In this document: piece by piece, positions 56,096-64,000 of the stretch
Numbering within the stretch: position 1 is the stretch's first letter
Layout of the letters: each line of letters starts with the position of its first letter
DNA from: Pseudomonas sp. JQ170C
Lineage (GTDB): Bacteria > Pseudomonadota > Gammaproteobacteria > Pseudomonadales > Pseudomonadaceae
Direction: 5' to 3'
NCBI RefSeq assembly: GCF_035581345.1
Contig: NZ_CP141608.1
Span: 1,692,001-1,756,000, forward strand
DNA length: 64,000 nucleotides
The notes under the pieces: generated by a model
What the model saw: the letters and a program-made list of their open reading frames with translations, nothing else
Databases searched by the model: none
What the model was told of the DNA's origin: nothing
Made by a program: the position numbers and the translations under genes

Positions 56096-56830
56096 TCAGC
56101 TGTCCAGCGAGCCACCGGCCAGCGCACACAGCTGGATCGGATCGAGGATATGGATTTCCTTGCCTTCGGCAGAAATCAGGCCGTTTTGCTGGAAGCGGGT
56201 GAACACCCGGGAAACCGTTTCCACGGCCAGGCCCAGGTAGTTGCCGATTTCGTTGCGCGACATGCTCAGGCGGAACTGATTGGCCGAGTAACCGCGGGCA
56301 CGGAAGCGAGCAGAGAGGTTCACCAGGAAGGTGGCGATGCGCTCGTCGGCGGTTTTCTTCGACAGCAGCAACATCATTTGCTGGTCGTCACGAATTTCGC
56401 GGCTCATCACCCGCATCAGTTGCCGGCGCAGTTGCGGCAACTGTACCGAGAGCTCGTCGAGGCGCTCGAACGGGATCTCGCAGACCGAGGTGGTTTCCTG
56501 GGCCTGGGCCGAGACCGGGTAGGCTTCGGTGTCCATGCCGGACAGGCCGACCAGCTCGCTGGGCAGGTGGAAGCCGGTAATCTGCTCTTCGCCGCTGTCG
56601 CTCAAACTGAAGGTTTTCAGGGCGCCGGAGCGCACCGCGTAAACTGAGCCGAAGTTGTCACCCTGGCGGAACAGAAATTCGCCTTTCTTCAGCGGTCGCC
56701 CGCGTTTGACGATTTCATCCAGTGCATCCATGTCTTCCAAGTTCAACGATAATGGCAGGCATAGAGGCGCCAGGCTGCAATCCTTGCAGTGGGCCTGGTT
56801 GTGAGGGCGCAGTTTAACTGGCTCGGACAT
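56096..56830 (-). CDS. anr: Anaerobic regulator Anr (FNR family)
   Basis: The 244-residue CRP/FNR-family regulator has the N-terminal oxygen-sensing cysteine cluster [10 protein letters not shown] (about residues 16-25) that holds a [4Fe-4S] cluster with a fourth Cys near residue 116 (TSVCEIPF), a cyclic-nucleotide-like beta-roll, and a C-terminal HTH with the FNR recognition helix [23 protein letters not shown] (split about 196-218). The E--SR triad in ETVSR recognises TTGAT half-sites. The start at 56830 gives the known Anr N-terminus. It is next to hemN, whose promoter has a perfect Anr box. Confidence 0.96.
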   Translation of the reverse strand: MSEPVKLRPHNQAHCKDCSLAPLCLPLSLNLEDMDALDEIVKRGRPLKKGEFLFRQGDNFGSVYAVRSGALKTFSLSDSGEEQITGFHLPSELVGLSGMDTEAYPVSAQAQETTSVCEIPFERLDELSVQLPQLRRQLMRVMSREIRDDQQMMLLLSKKTADERIATFLVNLSARFRARGYSANQFRLSMSRNEIGNYLGLAVETVSRVFTRFQQNGLISAEGKEIHILDPIQLCALAGGSLDS

Positions 56831-56985
56831 TTCTTCATTCCTTGTAGGAAAGCACACATAAGCCGTAAGGGTAACTCAGGGCATGGGGTTTCGGCCAGTC
56901 TGTGCCGGGTAAGGCGTGCTGGCAGAGGTGCGGTTTATCGTCCGACCTCGCTAAACATAGTGTGCTTTACAAGAAACTCTGTAAA

Positions 56986-58368
56986 TCAAATGACCCGTGA
57001 GAATCGCTGCTGGCTGTGCATGCCCAGGTAGGCGTCGAACGCCATGCAGACCGAGCGTACCAGCAGCCGTCCGGCAGGCAGCACCTCGATGCCCTTGGCA
57101 CTGAGGTTGATCAAACCGTCTTTGTGCATGGCTTGCAGCGCCGGCCACTCGTCCTTGAAGTAACCGCGAAAGTCGATGGTGAAGGCCTGTTCGATGGTGT
57201 CGAAATCCAGCTCGAAATGGCAGATCAGTTGCTGGATCACGGCACGGCGCAAGCGGTCGTCAGCGGTGCAGACCAAACCGCGGCTGGTGGCCAGCTGGGC
57301 ACTGAGCAGGGAGTTCTGGTAGGTGTTCAGGTCGCTGCTGTTCTGGCAGTACAGGTCACCGATCTGGCTGATGGCTGAAACGCCAAGGCCGATCAGGTCG
57401 CAATGGCCGTGGGTGGTGTAGCCCTGGAAGTTGCGTTGCAGCGTTGACTCTTCCTGGGCAATGGCCAGCTCGTCATCGGGCAGTGCGAAGTGATCCATGC
57501 CGATATAGCGGTAGCCGGCGGCGGTCAGTTGCTCGATGGTCCGTTGCAGCATCTCCAGCTTGGCGGCCGGTGCCGGCAGGTCGTTGCTGTCGATACGCCG
57601 TTGGGGCATGAAGCGCTCCGGCAGGTGCGCATAGTTGAACACCGACAGGCGATCCGGTTGCAACTTGATGACTTCCTCCACGGTGCGGGCGAACCCCTCG
57701 GGGGTTTGCTTGGGCAGGCCGTAGATCAGGTCGAGGTTGATCGAGCGAAACTGCAGGGTACGTGCAGCTTCAATGATCGCGCGCGTCTGCTCCAGGCTCT
57801 GCAAGCGGTTGATCGCCCGTTGCACCACGGGGTCAAGGTCTTGCACGCCAAGGCTGACCCGGTTGAAACCCAGCTCGCGCAGCAGGCCCATGGTTGACCA
57901 GTCGGCCTCGCGGGGGTCGATCTCGATGCCGTAGTCGCCGGAGTCGTCGTCCAGCAGGTTGAAGTGCTGGCGCAGGTAGGCCATCAGGCGGCGCAGTTCG
58001 ACATGGCTGAGGAAGGTTGGCGTACCGCCACCAAAATGCAGTTGCTCGACGGTCTGCTTGGGGTCCAGGTGGCAGGCGATCAGCTGGATCTCCTGCTCCA
58101 GGCGCTGCAGATAGGGCAGCGCGCGGCCCCGGTCCTTGGTGATGACCTTGTTGCAGGCGCAGTAGTAGCAGATGTTGGCGCAGAACGGCACGTGCACGTA
58201 GAGCGACAGCGGGCGCACGGCGCGACGGCTGTCACGCAGGGCGTGCAGAAGATCGAATGAGCCGACTTCGCTGTGCAGTTGCACGGCGGTTGGGTATGAG
58301 GTGTAGCGTGGACCTGCCAGGTCGTAACGACGGATCAGGTCAGAGTCCCAACGAAGTGCGTCGAGCAT
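56986..58368 (-). CDS. hemN: Oxygen-independent coproporphyrinogen III oxidase
   Basis: The 460-residue radical-SAM enzyme makes protoporphyrinogen IX precursors for haem without oxygen. The iron-sulfur motif is CANICYYC (CxxxCxxC, about residues 61-68), after YVHVPF, and GGGTPTFLS near 112-120 binds SAM. It has the N-terminal YTSYPTA typical of true HemN, as opposed to HemW. Length matches E. coli HemN (457). Anr is next downstream and an Anr box lies 64-77 bases upstream, so it should be induced at low oxygen. Confidence 0.96.
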   Translation of the reverse strand: MLDALRWDSDLIRRYDLAGPRYTSYPTAVQLHSEVGSFDLLHALRDSRRAVRPLSLYVHVPFCANICYYCACNKVITKDRGRALPYLQRLEQEIQLIACHLDPKQTVEQLHFGGGTPTFLSHVELRRLMAYLRQHFNLLDDDSGDYGIEIDPREADWSTMGLLRELGFNRVSLGVQDLDPVVQRAINRLQSLEQTRAIIEAARTLQFRSINLDLIYGLPKQTPEGFARTVEEVIKLQPDRLSVFNYAHLPERFMPQRRIDSNDLPAPAAKLEMLQRTIEQLTAAGYRYIGMDHFALPDDELAIAQEESTLQRNFQGYTTHGHCDLIGLGVSAISQIGDLYCQNSSDLNTYQNSLLSAQLATSRGLVCTADDRLRRAVIQQLICHFELDFDTIEQAFTIDFRGYFKDEWPALQAMHKDGLINLSAKGIEVLPAGRLLVRSVCMAFDAYLGMHSQQRFSRVI

Positions 58369-58431
58369 GTGGGCGGTCCCCGGAGAAAGCAGCTAGTGTC
58401 CGGAGTCTAGGGAGTTGGGCACAATCGCGTG

Positions 58432-58445
58432 TTGATTTGTATCAA
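58432..58445. promoter_or_regulatory. Anr/FNR box of hemN
   Basis: TTGAT-TTGT-ATCAA matches the FNR/Anr consensus TTGAT-N4-ATCAA perfectly, 64 bases upstream of the hemN start. The site fits class II activation. Confidence 0.9.
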
Positions 58446-58452
58446 CGCTGCT

Positions 58453-59136
58453 TTAGTGGCCCATCAGCCAGTGCTGGTGTGGCCCTGGCAGGGTCCAGAG
58501 GCCAAACAGGATCACCAGAAGCCCGCCGGCAACCCGCACGCCGCGTTTGCGCAGCAGCGCGCTGGTGCGCTCGGCGGCAAGCCCTGTGGCCAGCAGCACC
58601 GGCCAGGTGCCCAGGCCGAAGGCGAGCATCAGCAGGGCGCTGTCGACGGCATTGCCCTGGCTCGCGGCCCACAGCAGGGTGCTATAGACCAGGCCGCAGG
58701 GCAGCCAGCCCCACAGGGCGCCCAGCAACAGGGCGCGGGGCAGGCTGGACACTGGCAACAGACGGTTGGCGACCGGTTGGATATGTCGCCACAGGCCGCG
58801 CCCCAGTGCTTCGATGCGGGTCAGGCCGCTCCACCAGTCGGCCAGGTACAGGCCCATGCAAATCAACAGCAGTGCCGCGACCACGCGCATGCCCAGGGCC
58901 ACCGGGCTGTTGGCTACGGCCCAGCCGGCCAGGCCCAGCAGCAGGCCGGCCAGGGCGTAGCTGAGGATGCGTCCGAGGTTGTAGGCCAGCAGCAGGCGAA
59001 ACCGCCGACTGCGCTGTTCCTTGGGAATGGCCAGGGTCAGGGCGCCCATCAGGCCGCCGCACATGCCCAGGCAGTGACCGCCGCCCAGCAGGCCGAGAAT
59101 CAGCGCCGAGCTGAGCAGGGGAAGCAGTTCAAGCAC
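58453..59136 (-). CDS. TauE/SafE family (UreH-like) membrane protein
   Basis: The 227-residue protein has about six transmembrane helices and the segment LGGGHCLGMCGGLMGALTL near residues 13-31, whose His and two Cys could bind metal. It resembles the sulfite exporter TauE/SafE fold and the UreH/RcnA-like domain often found next to cbb3 oxidase maturation genes. The GTG at 59136 is inferred as start because the hydrophobic core begins there and it overlaps the ccoS end by 8 bases, suggesting coupled translation. A role in copper handling for cbb3 oxidase is a guess from context. Confidence 0.75.
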   Translation of the reverse strand: MLELLPLLSSALILGLLGGGHCLGMCGGLMGALTLAIPKEQRSRRFRLLLAYNLGRILSYALAGLLLGLAGWAVANSPVALGMRVVAALLLICMGLYLADWWSGLTRIEALGRGLWRHIQPVANRLLPVSSLPRALLLGALWGWLPCGLVYSTLLWAASQGNAVDSALLMLAFGLGTWPVLLATGLAAERTSALLRKRGVRVAGGLLVILFGLWTLPGPHQHWLMGH

Positions 59137-59341
59137 GGGGTGGGGCGCCGTCGTCGGGTTTCTTGCCGTCGGCCTCGTCCATGGCGGCGGTGTGCTGAGG
59201 GTCCTGGTCATCGAACAGGATGCTGTGGGCCGGGCCGTCGAGGTCGTCGTACTGGCCGCTGTCCACCGCCCAGAAGAAGATGTACACGGCGATGGCGACG
59301 ATCAGCAGCGCGGCGGGAATCATGACGTAGAGCGCGGGCAT
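59129..59341 (-). CDS. ccoS: cbb3-type cytochrome oxidase assembly protein CcoS
   Basis: The 70-residue protein has one N-terminal helix (about residues 4-25, LYVMIPAALLIVAIAVYIFFW) and a short acidic tail beginning AVDSGQYDDLDGP, the CcoS signature. It is required for insertion of cofactors into cbb3 oxidase. Located 12 bases after ccoI and overlapping the SafE-like gene. Small but unmistakable by sequence and position. Confidence 0.93.
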   Translation of the reverse strand: MPALYVMIPAALLIVAIAVYIFFWAVDSGQYDDLDGPAHSILFDDQDPQHTAAMDEADGKKPDDGAPPRA

Positions 59342-59353
59342 GGTGACTCCTGA

Positions 59354-61807
59354 TCAGACCGTGGCAGGGTGTGAGGTGCTGGCTGGCGCGCCGGCGCCAG
59401 GCAGGGCGCTGATACGGGTCAGGCGCAAGGCATTGAGCACCACGATCAGCGAACTGACCGACATGCCGACCGCAGCCCAGACCGGTGTGATCCAGCCCAG
59501 GGCGGCGAACGGCAACATGAGGCCATTATACAGCCCGGCCCAGAGCAGGTTCTCGATAATGATCCGCCGCGTGCGGCGCGCCAGGCGGAAGGCCTGGACC
59601 AGGGCGTCGAGACGGTTGGACAGCAGCACCGCGTCGGCGCTGGTCTTGGCCAGGTCGGTCGCCGAACCCATGGCAATGCTGATGTCGGCGGCGGCCAGCA
59701 CCGGCACATCGTTGACCCCGTCGCCGAGCATCAACACCTTGCGGCCCTGTTGCTGCAAAGCCTTGAGCTTCTCCAGCTTGTCATCCGGACGCAGGCCGCC
59801 GATGGCCTCGTCGATCGAAAGCTCCGCCGCCACGCTCTGCACCATCGGTGAGCTGTCGCCGGAGAGCAGCAGGGTGTGCCAGCCACGGGCGCGGCAGGCG
59901 GCGAGCAGGTCGGCGGCGTCGCTGCGCAGCCGGTCATCGAGCACCAGCCACGCCAGTGGCCCCGAGGTATCACCCAGCAGCAGCCACTGGCCGGGCTCGT
60001 CGGGCATGGACGGCGTTGCGCTGGCGCTCAGGGCGCAGACGAAGCCGGGTTCGCCGATGCGCAGCCGTTGACCCTGTACCACGCCCTCGAGGCCCAGGCC
60101 GGGCTCGGCATGGACTTCTTCGGCCGGGATGCTGGCGCGGCCGAAGGCGCGGGCGATCGGGTGCTCGGAGCGGTTTTCAAGGGCGGCGGCGAGCGTCAGG
60201 CACTGGTCGGCATCCTGCTGGCCCAGCGGGCGAATGCTGCGCAAGGTCAGGCGTCCTTCGGTCAGGGTGCCGGTCTTGTCGAAGATGACTGTGTCGATCT
60301 GGTTCAGGCCTTCCAGCACATGGCCTCGGGTCAGCAGCAGGCCGAGCTTGTGCAGGGTGCCGGTGGCGGCCGTGAGCGCGGTCGGGGTGGCCAGCGACAG
60401 TGCGCAGGGGCAGGTGGCGACCAGCATGGCCAGCACGATCCAGAACGCCCGTGACGGGTCCAGTTGCCACCAGAGCAGGCCGATGGCCGCGGCGGCGACG
60501 AGGGAGAACAGCAGGAACCATTGCGAGGCGCGGTCGGCGATCTCGGCCAGTCGCGGCTTTTCCGACTGGGCTCGTTCCAGCAGGCGGACGATGGCCGACA
60601 GCCGGGTGTCCTGACCCAGGGCCTGGACTTCAACAGTCAACGCACTCTCGACGTTCAGGGTCCCGGCGGTAACCGCATCGCCGGCGCGGCGGGGCTGTGG
60701 CAGGTATTCGCCGGTCAGCAGCGATTCGTCGACGCTGGACTGGCCGCTGACAATGCGCCCGTCGGCGGGCACCACGTGGCCCGGTTGAATCAAAACGCAA
60801 TCGCCCAGCTGAAGCTCGCGCAGCAGGATGCGTTCGCTCTGGCCCGCGGCGCCCAGGCGCAGGCAGGAGGCCGGCAGCAGATTGACCAGCTGCGCAGTGG
60901 CCGCGGCGGTACGCTCGCGGGCGCGGCGCTCCAGGTAGCGGCCGGCCAGCAGGAACAGGGCGAACATGCCCACGGCATCGAAATACAGTTCGCCACTGCC
61001 GGTGATGGCCGTCCAGATACCGGCGCCATAGGCCAGGCCGATGGCCAGCGACACCGAGACATCCATGGTCAGGTGGCGGGTGCGCAAGTCGCGGGCAGCG
61101 CCACGGAAGAACGGTGCGCAGCTGTAGAACACGATGGGCGTGGTGAGGAACAGTGCGACCCAGCGCAGGATGGTGTGCAGCTCGGGGCTCAGGTCGATGT
61201 TGAATTCCGGCCAGGTGGCCATGGTCGCCATCATGGCCTGGAACCACAGCAGGCCGGCGACGCCCAGTTGGCGCAGGGCGGTGCGGTTCTCGTTGGCCAG
61301 TTGTTCGGCGGCGCGGTCGGCCTGGTAGGGGTGGGCGGCGTAGCCGATGTGGCGCAGCTCGGCGAGCAGCTTGGACAGCGGCAGTTGGCTGTCGGCCCAA
61401 TTGACCTGCAGGCGATGGTTGGACAGGTTCAGGCGCGCCTCGGCGACGCCGGGCAGGTTGCGCAGGTGCTTTTCGATCAGCCAGCCGCAGGCGGCGCAGC
61501 TGATGCCTTCGATCAGCAGGGTAGTTTCGGCCAGTTCGCCACTGTGACGCACAAAGGGCTTTTGCACGTCGGCGCGGTCATACAGGGCCAGTTCGTCGAC
61601 CAATTGCTGGGGCAAGGCTTCGGGGTTGGCGCTGGCTTCGCTGCGGTGCTGGTAATAACTTTCCAGGTTGCCGGCGACAATGGCTTCGGCCACGGCCTGG
61701 CAGCCGGGGCAGCAGAACAGCCGAGGCTGGCCGAGTACCACGGCGGTGAAGTGGCTGCCGCCAGGAACGGGCAGGGCGCAGTGGTAGCAAGGCGTGGGCG
61801 AGGTCAT
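59354..61807 (-). CDS. ccoI: CcoI copper-transporting P1B-ATPase
   Basis: The 817-residue P-type ATPase exports copper to the periplasm for cbb3 oxidase assembly. It has an N-terminal Cys-rich region (CYHC and CCPGC, residues 7-34), a heavy-metal-associated domain with GISCAACGW (about 99-107), eight membrane helices, the ion-binding CPC in ATCPCALSLATP near 455, the phosphorylation motif DKTGTLTEG near 500 and the hinge GDGVNDVPVLAAAD near 700. Length fits CopA2/FixI, not the detoxifying CopA. Flanked by ccoS and ccoH. Confidence 0.95.
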   Translation of the reverse strand: MTSPTPCYHCALPVPGGSHFTAVVLGQPRLFCCPGCQAVAEAIVAGNLESYYQHRSEASANPEALPQQLVDELALYDRADVQKPFVRHSGELAETTLLIEGISCAACGWLIEKHLRNLPGVAEARLNLSNHRLQVNWADSQLPLSKLLAELRHIGYAAHPYQADRAAEQLANENRTALRQLGVAGLLWFQAMMATMATWPEFNIDLSPELHTILRWVALFLTTPIVFYSCAPFFRGAARDLRTRHLTMDVSVSLAIGLAYGAGIWTAITGSGELYFDAVGMFALFLLAGRYLERRARERTAAATAQLVNLLPASCLRLGAAGQSERILLRELQLGDCVLIQPGHVVPADGRIVSGQSSVDESLLTGEYLPQPRRAGDAVTAGTLNVESALTVEVQALGQDTRLSAIVRLLERAQSEKPRLAEIADRASQWFLLFSLVAAAAIGLLWWQLDPSRAFWIVLAMLVATCPCALSLATPTALTAATGTLHKLGLLLTRGHVLEGLNQIDTVIFDKTGTLTEGRLTLRSIRPLGQQDADQCLTLAAALENRSEHPIARAFGRASIPAEEVHAEPGLGLEGVVQGQRLRIGEPGFVCALSASATPSMPDEPGQWLLLGDTSGPLAWLVLDDRLRSDAADLLAACRARGWHTLLLSGDSSPMVQSVAAELSIDEAIGGLRPDDKLEKLKALQQQGRKVLMLGDGVNDVPVLAAADISIAMGSATDLAKTSADAVLLSNRLDALVQAFRLARRTRRIIIENLLWAGLYNGLMLPFAALGWITPVWAAVGMSVSSLIVVLNALRLTRISALPGAGAPASTSHPATV

Positions 61808-61838
61808 GGTGCTCGGTCGTTGGTCTTTTGGGAGGGTT

Positions 61839-61890
61839 ATCGCGGGGCAAGCCCGCTCCTACAGGGGTAGGAACGGGCTTGCCCGGCGAT
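61839..61890. repeat. REP inverted pair, diverged
   Basis: GGGGCAAGCCCGCTCCTAC and GTAGGAACGGGCTTGCCC between ccoI and ccoH, inside the operon. Confidence 0.85.
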
Positions 61891-61900
61891 AAATGGCGCC

Positions 61901-62440
61901 TCAATTCTCGTGGTGTTCAGCCCCTTGCAAGGCTTCATCGCCCAGCTGCAGGGTCACTCCGTGCGCGACCTTCTCTTCCTCGAACAAGCGCCACACCTGT
62001 TGGTTCTCGCTGCCCAGCAGTTCGACAAAACGACGGCCGTCAACCTGATCGGTCAACTGGCCCAGGTAACGCCCCGGCTCGCTTTCGCTGCGGGCCAGGA
62101 TCACCCGGCGGTCTTTTTCCGGCTGGGTCGGCGAGATCAGGTTCAGTTCCAGGCTCTGTGGCTGGCTGTTGCCGGTCAGGCGCAGGTCGACTTCACCGGT
62201 CAGCTCGTCCAGGTGGATGCTGGCCTTCAGGCCCAGGGTCTGGGCCAGCAACTCACGGTCCAGGGAGCGGTTGATGCCTTTGCCGGCCTCGTAGTAGTTG
62301 TCGTTGACCAGGTTGTCCGGGTTGTTCACGGCAATGGTGACCATGGTCAGGCTCAGGGTCACCGAGGTGGCCAGCACCCCGATGATGATCCAGGGCCAGA
62401 GGTGCTTGTACCAGGGGCTGGTGGCAGTTGCAGAAGGCAT
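61901..62440 (-). CDS. ccoH: FixH/CcoH family protein
   Basis: The 179-residue protein has a single N-terminal helix (about residues 14-36, LWPWIIIGVLATSVTLSLTMV) followed by a periplasmic FixH domain (ISPTQPEKDRRVILARSES and the YLGQLTDQVDGRRFVELLG blocks). CcoH/FixH is needed for stable cbb3 oxidase assembly. It lies 12 bases after ccoG and before ccoI, the standard ccoGHIS order. Confidence 0.93.
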   Translation of the reverse strand: MPSATATSPWYKHLWPWIIIGVLATSVTLSLTMVTIAVNNPDNLVNDNYYEAGKGINRSLDRELLAQTLGLKASIHLDELTGEVDLRLTGNSQPQSLELNLISPTQPEKDRRVILARSESEPGRYLGQLTDQVDGRRFVELLGSENQQVWRLFEEEKVAHGVTLQLGDEALQGAEHHEN

Positions 62441-62452
62441 AGGTTCAATCTC

Positions 62453-63868
62453 TTATCGAATTTGCGGGCCGATGAAGCGGCTCTTGGCTTCAACCTGGGT
62501 GGCGCTGTCGTCGGCGTCCTTGAGGATGAAGGTGACTTCGTTGGTGCTCGATGGCAGTTTTTCCGGGGCCATCGACAGTTGTACCGGCAGGCTGACGATA
62601 TCGCCGGCCGCCACGCGGATTTCCCGCGCGCCTTCAAGCTTGAGGTCCGGCAGGCCGGCGGCATCGAGCACGTAGACGTGGTCGCGCTGGTCCTTGTTCA
62701 TCACCTTGAGGCTGTAGACGTTCTCGATCCGGCCCTGGGCGTTCTCGCGGTACAGGACCCGGTCCTTGCTGACGTCAAAGCCCACCAGCGAGCGCATGAC
62801 GAAGGCGCTGGCGAGCAGGGCGATCATGGCCAGCAGCACCACGGCGTAGCCGATCAGGCGAGGGCGCAGCATATGGGTTTTCTGGCCCGAGAGGTTGTGC
62901 TCGGTGGTGTAGCTGATCAGGCCCTTGGGGTAGTTCATCTTGTCCATGATGGTGTCGCAGGCATCGATGCAGGCGGCGCAGCCGATACATTCGATCTGCA
63001 GGCCATCGCGGATGTCGATACCGGTCGGGCAGACCTGCACGCACATGGTGCAGTCGATGCAGTCACCCAGGCCCTTGGCCTTGTAGTCGAGGTCTTTCTT
63101 GCGTGGGCCACGGGTTTCGCCGCGACGCGGATCGTAGGAGACGATCAGGGTGTCCTTGTCGAACATCACGCTCTGGAAGCGTGCGTACGGGCACATGTAC
63201 ACGCACACCTGCTCGCGCAGCCAGCCGGCGTTGCCGTAGGTGGCCAGGGTGAAGAAGCCGACCCAGAAGTAGGCCCAGCCATCGGCCTGGCCGGTGAAGA
63301 ACTCCACAACCAGTTCGCGGATAGGGGAGAAGTAGCCGACGAAGGTCAAGCCGGTGACAAAGCCGATCAGCAGCCACAAGCTGTGCTTGGCCAGCTTGCG
63401 CAGGAACTTGTTGCCGCTCATGGGGGCCTTGTCGAGCTTCATGCGCTGGTTGCGATCACCTTCGGTGACCTTTTCGCACCACATGAAGATCCAGGTCCAG
63501 ACGCTCTGCGGGCAGGTGTAGCCGCACCACACACGCCCGGCGAATACCGTGATGAAGAACAGGCCGAAGGCAGCGACGATCAACAAGCCTGAGAGCAGGA
63601 TGAAGTCCTGGGGCCAGATGGTGGCGCCGAAGATGTAGAACTTGCGCTCCGGCAGGTTCCACCAGACGGCCTGGTGCTCACCCCAGTTCAGCCAGACCGT
63701 GCCGAAATACAGCAGGAACAGAAAGGCGCCACCGACCATGCGCAGGTTACGGAACACACCGGTAAACGCCCGGGTGTAGATTTTTTCCCGGGAGGCGTAG
63801 AGGTCGACGCTGTCCTTGTCTTTGTTGGCAGGCGGGGTGACATCATGTACTGGAATCTGCTTGCTCAT
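62453..63868 (-). CDS. ccoG: CcoG (FixG/RdxA) cbb3 oxidase maturation ferredoxin-like protein
   Basis: The 471-residue protein has five to six membrane helices and two [4Fe-4S] binding regions: CGYTCPQSVWTW near 130, then CIDCTMCVQVCPTG near 268-281 and CIGCAACIDACD near 292-303. A C-terminal immunoglobulin-like domain follows the last helix. It is proposed to reduce copper for CcoN. The start is ATG at 63868, or the ATG just before it at 63871. It opens the ccoG-ccoH-ccoI-ccoS unit; the ccoNOQP oxidase genes would lie beyond the window end. Confidence 0.95.
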   Translation of the reverse strand: MSKQIPVHDVTPPANKDKDSVDLYASREKIYTRAFTGVFRNLRMVGGAFLFLLYFGTVWLNWGEHQAVWWNLPERKFYIFGATIWPQDFILLSGLLIVAAFGLFFITVFAGRVWCGYTCPQSVWTWIFMWCEKVTEGDRNQRMKLDKAPMSGNKFLRKLAKHSLWLLIGFVTGLTFVGYFSPIRELVVEFFTGQADGWAYFWVGFFTLATYGNAGWLREQVCVYMCPYARFQSVMFDKDTLIVSYDPRRGETRGPRKKDLDYKAKGLGDCIDCTMCVQVCPTGIDIRDGLQIECIGCAACIDACDTIMDKMNYPKGLISYTTEHNLSGQKTHMLRPRLIGYAVVLLAMIALLASAFVMRSLVGFDVSKDRVLYRENAQGRIENVYSLKVMNKDQRDHVYVLDAAGLPDLKLEGAREIRVAAGDIVSLPVQLSMAPEKLPSSTNEVTFILKDADDSATQVEAKSRFIGPQIR

Positions 63869-63871
63869 CAT

Positions 63872-64000
63872 TGAGTCCCACGGCAGTGGAATAATGCCGC
63901 GATCAGTGCGTGCCGACCGCAGTCAGAAGTTTATGCTGCTCTGCGGCGAATGATACGCCTGTAGTGGCCCTGTGGGGCACGGCTGCGGCGTTTAGTCGCG
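63872..64000. other. Upstream region of ccoG, window end
   Basis: No gene is visible. There is no TTGAT-N4-ATCAA box here; ccoG may be read from a promoter further upstream. Confidence 0.4.

Overview
The window is Pseudomonas chromosome, most likely of the P. putida group. It is GC-rich and carries about 15 copies of the roughly 35-bp REP hairpin typical of that group (core GGGGCAAGCCCGCTCC). From memory, the gene order pyk-ttuD-glxR-hyi-gcl ... xdhABC ... smc-zipA-ligA-dnaX-recR-apt-anr-hemN-ccoSIHG is that of P. putida KT2440. I see no tRNA, rRNA, CRISPR, prophage or insertion sequence; the only RNA gene recognised is 4.5S RNA (ffs).

Layout. (1) 1-16,340, mixed housekeeping and transport: an FKBP isomerase, a histidine phosphatase, a LysR/D-amino acid dehydrogenase-like divergent pair, an Lrp/EamA-exporter divergent pair, a hydrolase, an RlmI-like methyltransferase, a PepSY/TonB-receptor/DUF2946 metal-uptake group, an MscS channel, a sulfate-binding protein, a Kv-type channel with a zinc-ribbon tail and a urea transporter. 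(2) 16,351-25,289, glyoxylate to pyruvate: gcl-hyi-glxR-ttuD-pyk, a divergent GlcG/HbpS-like gene, a RutR-like TetR regulator and a DUF808 membrane protein. (3) 25,355-43,613, purine import and catabolism: two Tsx-like outer-membrane channels, a urate/xanthine permease, puuD, allA, uraD, puuE, uraH, an AzgA-type purine permease, the GntR regulator gclR, aqpZ, guaD, xdhC-xdhB-xdhA and a second GntR gene. (4) 43,616-55,434, DNA replication, division and repair: smc, zipA, ligA, a zinc peptidase-like gene, ffs, dnaX, ybaB, recR. (5) 55,492-63,868, purine salvage and microaerobic respiration: apt, anr, hemN, a SafE-like gene and ccoS-ccoI-ccoH-ccoG.

Functionally, regions 2 and 3 form one route: guanine to xanthine (GuaD), urate (XdhAB), 5-hydroxyisourate (PuuD), OHCU (UraH), allantoin (UraD), allantoate (PuuE), ureidoglycolate (no enzyme in this window), glyoxylate plus urea (AllA), then Gcl, Hyi/GlxR and TtuD to 2-phosphoglycerate and Pyk to pyruvate. 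The most interesting observation is regulatory. Two different palindromes recur in the intergenic regions of this route: YTGTRTACAR at seven places and TGAC-N6-GTCA at five. This suggests two overlapping regulons, possibly a GntR regulon (GclR) and a second one whose best local candidate is the RutR-like TetR protein. The allantoate-to-ureidoglycolate step is missing exactly between uraD and allA, where a 101-bp gap holds a very GC-rich hairpin.
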